A stretch of 42,178 nucleotides of DNA from Clostridiales bacterium (GTDB taxonomy: Bacteria > Bacillota_E > Sulfobacillia > Sulfobacillales > JAIMBI01), in assembly GCA_027318915.1 (NCBI GenBank), contig DAHVOH010000024.1, forward strand, positions 1 through 42,178, written 5' to 3'. Positions 33,765 to 41,579 of this stretch are shown in pieces (the stretch's first letter is position 1; every line of letters begins with the position of its first letter). The notes beneath the pieces were generated by a model. It was not told where the DNA came from and searched no databases. It saw only the letters and a program-made list of their open reading frames with translations. The translations under genes and the position numbers were made by a program.

Positions 33765-34826
33765 ATGCCGACGAGCCGTCATCACACAATCAAGGACGTT
33801 GCCCGGGCGGCGCGCGTCTCCACGGCCACGGTGTCGCGGGTCTTGAACGGGTCCGGCAAGGTGAGGTCCTCCACCGCGGAACGTGTCAGCGCAGCCCTCG
33901 ACCAGTTGGGGTACGTGCCCAATGCCTGGGCTCAGGCGATGGCGTCGACGGACCATAACCGCCTCTTGGGATTTGTGGTGCCCGATATCATGAACCCGTT
34001 TTTCGCCGCCATCTATGTCGGCATCAACGAGTATGCCCGCCGCCACGGTTTTGTGGTCTGGATGGTCGACACGTCCGACGACCCGGTGCTTGAGTTGGAA
34101 GCCCTCGACACGCTGCAGCGGTATCGCGCCCAGGGCATCATCCTCACCCCCACCGATCCCTCGGCTAATCTGGCGATTGTCCAGCGCATGCAAAGTCCTG
34201 TCTGCCTGGTGGACCGTCGCCTAAGCGAAGACCAGTGGGATCTGGTCCTGGTGGACAACCTCATGGGCGCACGGCAAGCGACCCAGTTGCTGATTGACGT
34301 CGGACACCGCGACCTCGCCATCATCGCGGGACCCCAATCCAGCACGCCCGGACATGAGCGGCTCCGGGGATTCATGGAGGCGGTGAACACCTCCGGCATT
34401 GAGCTGCCGAGCGAGTATATCCAGATCGGCAACTTTCGCCAGGACAGCGGCTTCGCTCTGGGTCACGCCCTCCTGAGCCTTCCCCATCCGCCTTCTGCCA
34501 TTTTCAGCTGCAACAACCTGATGACGATGGGCCTTTTGCAGGCGGTTCATGCCACGCCGGGAGCCGTCCTCGGCGAGACGGTGGCCGTCGTCGGCTTCGA
34601 CGACATTCCCATTTCCAATCTGACCGACCCGCCGTTGACGGTGGTGTCTCGCCCGATGAAAGAAATGGGCGAACAGGCCGCGCGCCTCCTGCTGGCCCGC
34701 GTGGACGAGCGCGACCGTCCGCAGCAGACCGTGGTGTTGTCGCCGCAGCTCATCGTGCAAGGGTCGGAACGGATTGGCCGCATGCTGCCCCCCGCCGACC
34801 GCGGCGACATGGCCGTGGCGCCATGA
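33765..34826 (+). CDS. LacI-family transcriptional repressor
   Basis: 353 residues. The helix-turn-helix and hinge are TIKDVARAARVSTATVSRVL with NGSGKVRSSTAERV, textbook LacI/GalR. Residues 60 onward form a periplasmic-binding-protein-like sensor with LLGFVVPDIMNPFFAAIYVG at the start, VDNLMGARQATQLLIDVGHR in the middle and VVGFDDIPISNLTDPPLTVV near the end. The ATG at 33765 follows AGAGG. Operators matching the family consensus precede this gene, the divergent importer operon and the GDPD operon, so it is the probable local regulator. The inducer is likely the imported compound or its derivative. Confidence 0.95.
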   Translation: MPTSRHHTIKDVARAARVSTATVSRVLNGSGKVRSSTAERVSAALDQLGYVPNAWAQAMASTDHNRLLGFVVPDIMNPFFAAIYVGINEYARRHGFVVWMVDTSDDPVLELEALDTLQRYRAQGIILTPTDPSANLAIVQRMQSPVCLVDRRLSEDQWDLVLVDNLMGARQATQLLIDVGHRDLAIIAGPQSSTPGHERLRGFMEAVNTSGIELPSEYIQIGNFRQDSGFALGHALLSLPHPPSAIFSCNNLMTMGLLQAVHATPGAVLGETVAVVGFDDIPISNLTDPPLTVVSRPMKEMGEQAARLLLARVDERDRPQQTVVLSPQLIVQGSERIGRMLPPADRGDMAVAP

Positions 34827-34844
34827 ACGCCGCGGACCGGCGCC

Positions 34845-35852
34845 TCAGCGGGCGGCGTCGGGCGGCCGGCGCTCCACTGTCACGGTTGCGCCGCACTCCA
34901 AGAGCCGCTCCTCGGCCACCAGCACCGCCGCCTCTTCGCGATCCGCGGCCACGAATCGCCGCCCCAGCTTGAATGCCACCACCGCCGTTGTCCCGGATCC
35001 GGCCATGAAGTCGCCGATGAGGCCGCCCTCGGGGACACTGCTCTGCACGACCCGCATCAAGAGCGCTTGAGGTTTCTGCGTGGGGTACCCGGTGCGTTCA
35101 CCCGCGCTGGTGTTGATGATGGGGATGTCCCACACGCTGTCCACGGCCCGTCCGCGCTCCACCTGCTCATCGAGGTAAATGCGGTACGCCTTCGACCGTC
35201 CCCGGCCGGCATGACCCCAGATCCATTCCCGCCCCATCTCGTCTCGATGCACCCGCTGCCGCTTCATGGCCACGTATTCATCGCGCGTCCAGGGCTCGAA
35301 GAGAGGCGCCAGACGGCTTTGCGGGCTGCGCGCGTACAACAGCAGGTTGTCGTGTTTTTGGTTGAAGCGATGATCCGCCGGCGAGCGTCGGCCGGTGTAG
35401 TGCCACACAATTTCATTTTTGAACTGCCGCGGCCCGAAGATCGCATCGGTCATGACGCGCACATAGGCGGCGGCATGCCAGTCCAGGTGCAGCCAAAGCC
35501 ATCCGGTGGGCTTGAGCAGACGGTGCGCCTCCACCACCCACGGTTTGAACCAATCCAAATACGCGTCCAGGCTGGGCCAGTCATCCGCGAAAGCTCCCCG
35601 ATCACCCTGCCGCACCTTGTGGGTCAGAAACGGCGGATCAAAGTAGATGGCGTCGAACGAGGCGCCGGCCAGCTCGGCCATGACGGCCAGGCCATCGCCG
35701 CAAATCAACCGATCGGGCTTTGCCGATGCCCGCACGTTTACCAAGCCTCCCCGGACCCCCTCCGCCTCACTGGCCAGGGATGGCCGCAGGACCGTAAGAT
35801 CACGAAACCGCATCTGCCCGCGCCCGGACCCGTATCGAGGAAAATACTTCAT
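34845..35852 (-). CDS. site-specific DNA methyltransferase, beta class (N6-adenine or N4-cytosine)
   Basis: 335 residues. The catalytic motif IYFDPPFLTH has DPPF at 72-75 and the AdoMet motif DFMAGSGTTAVVAF lies near residue 285. Catalytic motif first and AdoMet motif last defines the beta class. TGYPTQKPQALLMRVVQSSV is the conserved TQKP segment (motif X). The ATG at 35852 follows GGAGG by six bases. No restriction endonuclease is encoded next to it, so it is an orphan enzyme in this window. It converges on lacI with 18 bases between stops. Its upstream neighbour is a 97-residue unknown protein, 83 bases away. Target sequence unknown. Confidence 0.92.
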   Translation of the reverse strand: MKYFPRYGSGRGQMRFRDLTVLRPSLASEAEGVRGGLVNVRASAKPDRLICGDGLAVMAELAGASFDAIYFDPPFLTHKVRQGDRGAFADDWPSLDAYLDWFKPWVVEAHRLLKPTGWLWLHLDWHAAAYVRVMTDAIFGPRQFKNEIVWHYTGRRSPADHRFNQKHDNLLLYARSPQSRLAPLFEPWTRDEYVAMKRQRVHRDEMGREWIWGHAGRGRSKAYRIYLDEQVERGRAVDSVWDIPIINTSAGERTGYPTQKPQALLMRVVQSSVPEGGLIGDFMAGSGTTAVVAFKLGRRFVAADREEAAVLVAEERLLECGATVTVERRPPDAAR

Positions 35853-35935
35853 GTCGGACCTCCAGCGGCAAGCCGAGCATGCCGCCATCGTCGCCGCGAT
35901 ACCGAAGCCGTCCCCGCCGACGGACCGTCGGCCCC

Positions 35936-36229
35936 TTAAGCCAGAGGCACCGAAGCGGCCGCCCCATCCGGATCATGCAGCAGCTGATAGAGGCGGGGCG
36001 CATCCGTCTCGGACCGCGCCAGAATCTCGATCCATGTGGATCGATCAGCAATCAGCGGCTGACGGTGAAAGCGGCCCCGGTGGTCATACCAGCAGAACCG
36101 CAACAGCTCGGTGCCATCCTCCATGGCCAGGAGCTGCACCACGGCCACGTGGTACTCGGTGGGCACCCGCACCTCTTCGGCGACTCTCCCGTCGCCCCAA
36201 TGCAGGTGTACGCGCTTAGGTGCTCCCAT
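35936..36229 (-). CDS. 97-residue protein of unknown function
   Basis: I do not recognise the family. Start support is excellent: AAAGGAGG four bases before the ATG at 36229. The sequence is mixed alpha/beta, with a VHLHWGDGRVAEEVRVPTEY opening, FCWYDHRGRFHRQPL in the centre (His and Arg rich) and a C-terminal helix LARSETDAPRLYQLLHD. No signal peptide or membrane helix. Its start lies 14 bases inside the end of the HEAT-like gene, so the two are translationally coupled. The methyltransferase follows 83 bases later. A small partner or adaptor to either neighbour is possible but unproven. Confidence 0.72.
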   Translation of the reverse strand: MGAPKRVHLHWGDGRVAEEVRVPTEYHVAVVQLLAMEDGTELLRFCWYDHRGRFHRQPLIADRSTWIEILARSETDAPRLYQLLHDPDGAAASVPLA

Positions 36230-37025
36230 GGGGCCTCCTTTCGTCGAGCCATCGCGCCAGCTGCTGCGCCTCTCTTTTAGGCGGCCCCATCTCCATCAGG
36301 GCCGCCACGACCGGCCGGAGAACCGGCGGGTCGTCTGCGCGCGCCGCGGCGCTTCGGATCATCGCCACGAGATTCCTCCAGAAAGCGTCCGAACCACCCC
36401 GCCGCCGCGCTCGTTCGAGAAGCCAGCCTGCCGTCTCCCGGCGGTGGCGTCGCAACAGTCCATCCCCCAGGTAGTAGCTGCCGACGCTCGCCTGGACGTA
36501 CGGATCGGCGTCGTCCATGACCCGGTCGGCCAGGTCCAGACCCTGGCTCGCCGTCCACGCTCCCTGCAGGACCCAGGTGCGGGCGGCCAGAATGGCGGCC
36601 CGGCGCAGACGTCCGCCCCGATCCACCCATTCCTGCACCAAGTCCGGTCCCCCATCGGGCGACATCACCAACGCCATGAACGGCGCGACGGCCCACTCTC
36701 TGACTTCCCAATCCTCGTCCTGAGCGAGTGCACGAATGGTGTCCGTCGTCCAAGCTTGGGGAGGAGACCAGACCGCCAAGAGACCGGCGCACACTTGACG
36801 GAGGGCGGGATGGGGATGGGATGCCAGCTCCGCCACTGCGGCCCTACGTTGATCCTCAGCGATCTCCGTGGCCAGTCGATGGATCCACATCTGTTTCACC
36901 GCTGCCGGGAGGCCGGGCCGCCCATGGTGCCGACCCGCGTTGGCCTGCGCCTCCAGCTCGGCCTGCCACGCCGTCTTGTCTCGGGTGGTTATGCGAAATC
37001 CCCCGCTTCGACGCCATTCTCGCAT
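36216..37025 (-). CDS. HEAT-like helical-repeat protein (AlkD/DNA-alkylation-repair-like fold)
   Basis: About 269 residues, nearly all predicted helix, in repeats of ~35 residues: RRAAVAELASHPHPALRQVC, EDWEVREWAVAPFMALVMSP, WVDRGGRLRRAAILAARTWV and DPYVQASVGSYYLGDGLLRR. This is the pattern of HEAT repeats and of the AlkD-like proteins. Without database search I cannot tell a glycosylase from a scaffold. The start is uncertain: the longest frame would begin inside tRNA-Thr, so I chose ATG 37025; GTG 37037 is possible. Neither has a good Shine-Dalgarno. It precedes the 97-residue gene and the methyltransferase on the same strand. Confidence 0.68.
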   Translation of the reverse strand: MREWRRSGGFRITTRDKTAWQAELEAQANAGRHHGRPGLPAAVKQMWIHRLATEIAEDQRRAAVAELASHPHPALRQVCAGLLAVWSPPQAWTTDTIRALAQDEDWEVREWAVAPFMALVMSPDGGPDLVQEWVDRGGRLRRAAILAARTWVLQGAWTASQGLDLADRVMDDADPYVQASVGSYYLGDGLLRRHRRETAGWLLERARRRGGSDAFWRNLVAMIRSAAARADDPPVLRPVVAALMEMGPPKREAQQLARWLDERRPHGST

Positions 37026-37056
37026 AATCGTCGCCACTTCTCGTGGATCCCGCCAC

Positions 37057-37096
37057 AAAAAAGGCTGCCCAACGGCCCTGTGGGCCTGGGACAGCC
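37057..37096 (-). terminator. intrinsic terminator of the tRNA operon
   Basis: The minus strand forms GGCTG-T-CCCA against TGGG-CAGCC with an inner GGCCC/GGGCC stem, then TTTTTTG. It lies seven bases past the CCA of tRNA-Thr, and is the strongest intrinsic terminator in the window. Confidence 0.9.
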
Positions 37097-37102
37097 AAAA
37101 CC

Positions 37103-37256
<154 letters not shown>

Positions 37257-37261
37257 ATACC

Positions 37262-37347
37262 TGGTGGAGGGGGTTGGATTCGAACCAACGTAGGCGTTAG
37301 CCAGCGATTTTACAGACCGCCCCCTTTAGCCTCTCGGGCACCCCTCC
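37262..37347 (-). tRNA. tRNA-Tyr (GTA)
   Basis: Acceptor GGAGGGG pairs with CCCCTCC, discriminator A, CCA encoded. The anticodon loop CTGTAAA gives GTA. The long variable arm (about TGGCTAACGCCTACG) fits bacterial class II tRNA-Tyr. T arm TTGG-TTCGAAT-CCAA. First gene of the tRNA operon. Confidence 0.95.
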
Positions 37348-37381
37348 GCTCTCGTCAGCGTTGCCGCGACGTTGCCCCGAT

Positions 37382-37411
37382 AGCATAGCATGCGGCCGCC
37401 GGGCGTCGCAA
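37382..37411 (-). promoter_or_regulatory. tRNA operon promoter
   Basis: On the minus strand TTGCGA (37411-37406), an 18-base spacer and TATGCT (37387-37382) stand 35 bases before tRNA-Tyr. This is the only plausible promoter in the leader. Confidence 0.6.
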
Positions 37412-38400
37412 GACGTGCATCGCGCCACGTTTTTTGACCGGCGGCGATCTTGTCGCCGGCACGCCACCTGCTCTCGAAACCGAGTCCACGGTCCATTCGG
37501 CCGCCGACGGCCCGGGGACCGTGAGGCCGAATATCGAGTTCGCCTCTTGGCGCACACCCAATCGACCGGCCGCCGCTCCCCGATGCAGACGCTCTTCGAC
37601 CATCCGCGCCGAGCCGCATCGGGTGCCGCGGACCTTCGGACGGCGCGGTCGATTGCGCGCCATTCCCCCGCATTCGCAAACAGCAGCATGTCCACGCGGA
37701 CGTTCCACGCCTTGGTGTACGTTTTGCACGCACCCGGCGTCCCATCCTCCACGCGAAATTGCCCTGGACATTCCCTGCGCCAGTGACTGGCACACCGCTC
37801 CACCGTTTGCCGCAGCCGACGACGGAGCTCCGCTGGGCACGATCCCGGCCTTGGCCGGCGACCCGGTGACCAAGAGCCGTCGACGGAGCGCTCTGGCTAC
37901 CCGTCTGCCGGACCCGCCCACGCTCCGGTTTTCGGGCACGCACGAATTCTACCGGCAACGGTGACCGGGGCGTTCGTCGCCTGTCGGGCCGCAGGGCTTT
38001 CCTTTCCGCATAGCTCTGTCCTCGAGCACCAGGATGTCCTCATCCCGGAGGGTGTCCCGTTCCTGGGCGTCACGCTCTCGACCGGCGGCGACCGCGGCCG
38101 AGACGCGGCAGCGCCGTTGACCAGCTAGCAGACTTTTCCACCGTAAGGAACTGACACCGGAGGTGTCTGACGGCCGGGCGGATCGGTACGGCCCCCGATT
38201 CCTGTCGCTTGCCTGCATGACGAACTGGCCAAGCCGTTTTCCGGTCCCACCGTCCCCGTCATCCATCGGGTCCCCACGACCCAGAGTCGCCATCCCGACG
38301 ATGCCGGGTCGGCCCGCAGCGGCGCTTCCTATGCCCACCTGGACGACCCGATGCAGCGTGCCGTTCCGACCGGCCTGAAGATGTGGACAGAGTGCCCTGA
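37412..38400. other. gene-poor stretch, no supported gene
   Basis: Open frames on both strands are low-complexity, Arg/Pro-rich and lack good ribosome sites. One minus-strand piece near 37640-37780 (VRVDMLLFANAGEWRAIDRA) looks more protein-like than the rest and may be a fragment of a dead gene, but I cannot name it. The stretch may be decayed DNA between the tRNA operon and the GTPase gene. Confidence 0.5.
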
Positions 38401-38420
38401 GGAGACGTGCGCTCGCCGGA

Positions 38421-38429
38421 TTGGTATAA
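38421..38429 (+). promoter_or_regulatory. extended -10 upstream of the dynamin-like gene
   Basis: TGGTATAAT has a perfect -10 hexamer at 38424-38429 with the TGn extension. It lies 105 bases before the GTG start. No -35 match is evident, as often with extended -10 promoters. Confidence 0.55.
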
Positions 38430-38533
38430 TGCGGATGTCACACAGGGCCATGGAGCTGGCCTCAAATGTCGTCGGGACTGATAGCTCCTGGTGTATGGCG
38501 CGGGATATCGCGGTATACAGCAGGAGGTGTTTT

Positions 38534-40381
38534 GTGGAGGTCTCTCACCGTTCGGCGCTCAGTGAGGCAATTCACCGGCTGAGCCACTTGGCCGCCCAGC
38601 AGAATGATGCCCGCACCGCCGCCGAACTGACGACGTTGGCGGAGCGCGCCGACGAGCGGCAATTTCGGTTGGCCGTGGCTGGCCAGTTCAAGCGAGGCAA
38701 GTCGAGCGTCATCAACGCATTCTTGGGCCGACCGCTGCTCCCCACCGACGTATTGCCCCTCACCTCGGTACCGACCGTGGTCACCACCGGGACGGCATTT
38801 TGCATCGTGGTGGACTTTGTCGACGGGCGCCAGGAGCCCATCCCAGACGCACGATTGGCCGACTATGCGACGGAACTCGGCAATCCCGGCAATCGCCGCG
38901 GAGTCTCCCGGATCGTTGTCACGATTCCGGACCCTCTCTTCGTGCCGAATCTGTCCCTGATTGACCTTCCCGGCATCGGTTCTACGATCGAAGCCAACTC
39001 CGCGATCGCACACGAGACGCTCCGGTCGGTGGACGCCGCCTTGTTCGTCATCGGCGCGGATCCGCCCATGACGGAGGACGAACGGAAATTTCTTCGGTAT
39101 CTGGCCCAAGAGCTGCCACGCGTCTTCGTGGTCCAAAACAAGCGTGACTTATTCGATGCGTCCGATTGGACACGGGCCCTGGCCTTCAATGCCCGGATCG
39201 TGGAGGAGGAACTGGGCCCGACGGACATCCTTTCCGTGTCGGCCAAATGGGCTCTTCAGTCCGCACGGGATCCGGCGCGCACCAACGGTGGCGATTCGGG
39301 TTGGAGCGAACTGGAGCAGCAGCTCCGCGCCTTTTTCTCCGCCGAAAGACACCTGGTCTGGGAGGCGTCCTTGCGTTCGAAAGTCGAGCGCCTGGTCCGC
39401 CCGCTGGCGGAGACCTTGGCAGTCCGGCAAGCCGCGCTGGAGACGTCGCTTGAAGACCTGGAGGAGGGGATTCTTCGGATGAACCAGCGCCGAGAAGAGC
39501 TGCGCCGGATGCGCGACGATCTCGGTGTCTTGTTTCAGCGGCGCCTTCAGCGCGAATTGGCAACCGCCGAAGCGCGGCTCAAAGGTTGGGCGGAAGAGGC
39601 CGTGCCCGTATTGATCCGTGAACTCTCTCCCGTTTCAGGCTTCACTCCGCCCCACGCCTGGGATGCGACTCTGGTGAGCGCGGTTGCCCGGTCCGCAAAC
39701 GAGACCCTCTGCCGGGAAACCGAGCGCTGGCAGACGTGGTGGACGGCGGAGCTTCACGATCTGACCCTGCAGGGGAATCGACTTCTGGCGGGAGTGCAGG
39801 AGACATATCAGGAGCTTTTGGAGGCGCGGTGGCCGGTGCTGGACACGCTCCACCTGGAACCTGTGGCGGTGGCGGTCCGCCTGGATGACCTCGACCGGCA
39901 AAGCTTTTTCCCGGAATTATCGTGGGTGGCGCTGGCCCCGCTGCTTCCTGCCAAGGCCCGTCACCGCGTCTGGCGTTCGCGGCTCGCGCGCCAGCTGCCG
40001 GAAGTCATCGACAAATTCCGTGGACGCATGCGCCAGCATCTCAGGGTGGCCGTGGAAGCCACGGCTCAGCGGGTTTTGGCCCAGGTGACCGATGAAGTGT
40101 CCGGGTTGGAGCAGCGGCTTTATGACGTCGTGCAACGCACGATGGCCGACCGAACCCGCACCAAAGACGCGCTGCCCGCGCTAAAGCAAGCCCTGGCTTC
40201 GGAGCGAGCGGAATGGGCGGACGCGCTGGCCCGGTTTGCGGCCGGGCTGTCAGAACCCGCCCGCGATGCCCGTGCGGATCCCGCATCCGAATCCTCCATA
40301 CTGTCCCGGATTGTCCCGCCCTTGGGCGAAGACTCCGACAACCGGACGACCGGCAGCAGCCACCATGTGACCGGCACCTGA
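38534..40381 (+). CDS. dynamin-like GTPase
   Basis: 615 residues. G1 is GQFKRGKSS (Gly50-Ser58), G3 DLPGIGS (Asp144), and G4 QNKRD (202-205). LLPTDVLPLTSVPTVVTTG holds the switch I threonines, as in bacterial dynamin-like proteins. After the GTPase domain (to about 300) come long helical segments, with a coiled-coil-like run near 300-350 (LETSLEDLEEGILRMNQRRE), and a hydrophobic patch around 455-475 (LSWVALAPLLP) that could be a membrane paddle. The family binds membranes and remodels or protects them. GTG at 38534 follows AGGAGG by six bases. Frames further upstream have no such site. It stands alone on the plus strand. Confidence 0.9.
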   Translation: MEVSHRSALSEAIHRLSHLAAQQNDARTAAELTTLAERADERQFRLAVAGQFKRGKSSVINAFLGRPLLPTDVLPLTSVPTVVTTGTAFCIVVDFVDGRQEPIPDARLADYATELGNPGNRRGVSRIVVTIPDPLFVPNLSLIDLPGIGSTIEANSAIAHETLRSVDAALFVIGADPPMTEDERKFLRYLAQELPRVFVVQNKRDLFDASDWTRALAFNARIVEEELGPTDILSVSAKWALQSARDPARTNGGDSGWSELEQQLRAFFSAERHLVWEASLRSKVERLVRPLAETLAVRQAALETSLEDLEEGILRMNQRREELRRMRDDLGVLFQRRLQRELATAEARLKGWAEEAVPVLIRELSPVSGFTPPHAWDATLVSAVARSANETLCRETERWQTWWTAELHDLTLQGNRLLAGVQETYQELLEARWPVLDTLHLEPVAVAVRLDDLDRQSFFPELSWVALAPLLPAKARHRVWRSRLARQLPEVIDKFRGRMRQHLRVAVEATAQRVLAQVTDEVSGLEQRLYDVVQRTMADRTRTKDALPALKQALASERAEWADALARFAAGLSEPARDARADPASESSILSRIVPPLGEDSDNRTTGSSHHVTGT

Positions 40382-40384
40382 GGG

Positions 40385-40404
40385 CCCGACCGGCAATGGT
40401 CGGG
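40385..40404 (+). terminator. weak hairpin after the dynamin-like gene
   Basis: CCCGACC pairs with GGTCGGG around a six-base loop, three bases after the stop. There is no T-run, so termination is unproven. Confidence 0.3.
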
Positions 40405-40477
40405 ACGCGTGCAAAGGAGGTCCCATTCCCGGCCGCGAAGGCGTCCGCCATCACGAGGTGAAGGGATCATCTCCTGA

Positions 40478-40660
40478 ATGTTGCACCGCGTACGGGAGGC
40501 GATCCGGGACGTGGTGGAGCGACAGCACGTGGCCCCGCAGGGCAATGAGCGCACGCGGCGCTTGACGGCCGCTCCGGCAGCCCAAGCCGTGGGGTATGGC
40601 GGCATCACGGCGGTCGGCCAGGTCCATGGGATGAGTCGGGTGACGATTCAGCGGGGGATG
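40478..40660 (+). pseudogene. ISAzo13-family transposase N-terminal relic
   Basis: The frame reads NERTRRLTAAPAAQAVGYGG followed by ITAVGQVHGMSRVTIQRGM, matching the start of ISAzo13 transposases (N-R-RRLwAA-EA-a-G-GGi--V---tG-SR-TI-RG). The rest of the protein, including the DDE residues, is missing, and the frame past 40660 shows no similarity I can see. It marks a deleted insertion between the GTPase and the HExxH gene. Confidence 0.6.
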
Positions 40661-40878
40661 TCCAGGCGTTGGAGAGACGTTGTGGGAGCCCTCGCGCTTC
40701 CGACTGACCGCGCCAGCACACAGGGCGAATCTCGTACTGCAGTGGGCTTGGCCCACAAGCTGAGGACCCCCTCCTCCGCGCTCCCGCACGCCGGGTCTGC
40801 TGTTACACGCTCATTTGCGTCGGAACGGGTCGGAAAGACCCTGGGGAGGGGCGGCGACCGTGTCCTTCCCCGATCCGA

Positions 40879-41433
40879 TCAGCCGATGCAGCCGGGCCGC
40901 CAAAACCATCCCCCACCCCATTCTGCGAGCCGCTCCAGGATCTCGATCCGGCGGTCGAGGACGAGGGTGTAGACGGCACGATAAAATCGCGCCGCCCGAG
41001 CCCGGATGACCCGCTCTGCCGCGGCACTCCCCACCAATGACACCAGAGCGTCCAGCTCCACCGCGCACACCGCGATGTGAAGATACGTTGACGCTGAATC
41101 TCCGGCGCCATCGGGCGGCGCCACGGGCATGGCCGGATACGCGGCCTCAAGACCACCCTTCAAGCTCTCCGCATCAACCAGACGGCCTCGCTTGGCCAGC
41201 ACCCAGTGCATCTGCTCATGCAGATAGGAGGCCAACAGTCCGATCGGATCGTGCCGATAGGCGGTGTTCAGGGTGAGAACGGGATGGCTGTGGGGGATGG
41301 CGCCGCTCTCGACGCGGACGACCTGCGTCGGCGAGTACCGCTCGAGCGCAAAGATGTCCACCAGGCGCACCAGGGTATCGCGCGTGGCGTCTTCGGCCGG
41401 CGACCCATGGGCCAGGACGATGCAAAGAGGCAT
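40879..41433 (-). CDS. small HExxH-containing protein, putative metal-dependent hydrolase
   Basis: 184 residues, family not recognised. The motif LLASYLHEQMHWVLAKRG gives HEQMH at 72-76, the zinc-binding HExxH helix of metallopeptidases. A possible third ligand (Glu or His) in the second half is not obvious; AVCAVELDALVSLVG holds a glutamate about 55 residues later. The N-terminus MPLCIVLAHGSPAED is hydrophobic but short, so no signal peptide is claimed. The C-terminal part is helical and Arg-rich (RVIRARAARFYRAVYTLVLD). The ATG at 41433 follows AGAGAGGAG. Flanked by an ISAzo13 relic on one side and an IS256 relic on the other. Confidence 0.7.
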   Translation of the reverse strand: MPLCIVLAHGSPAEDATRDTLVRLVDIFALERYSPTQVVRVESGAIPHSHPVLTLNTAYRHDPIGLLASYLHEQMHWVLAKRGRLVDAESLKGGLEAAYPAMPVAPPDGAGDSASTYLHIAVCAVELDALVSLVGSAAAERVIRARAARFYRAVYTLVLDRRIEILERLAEWGGGWFWRPGCIG

Positions 41434-41579
41434 CGCGGACTCCTCTCTCCCCGTGAGGGCTGGTCGGGGCGTTGGGTTAGGCCTATTGACATGCGGCCGC
41501 GTGGGCAACCTCACGGAGTCCTTGCCCCATGACGACGGGGGCAGGCGAGACCAACCTATGTAGCCAGTCAGGTCCCATC

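Noticed and set aside
37297..37958. Minus-strand frames covering tRNA-Tyr and its leader
   Set aside because: They run through a tRNA gene and its promoter and show no domain or ribosome site.
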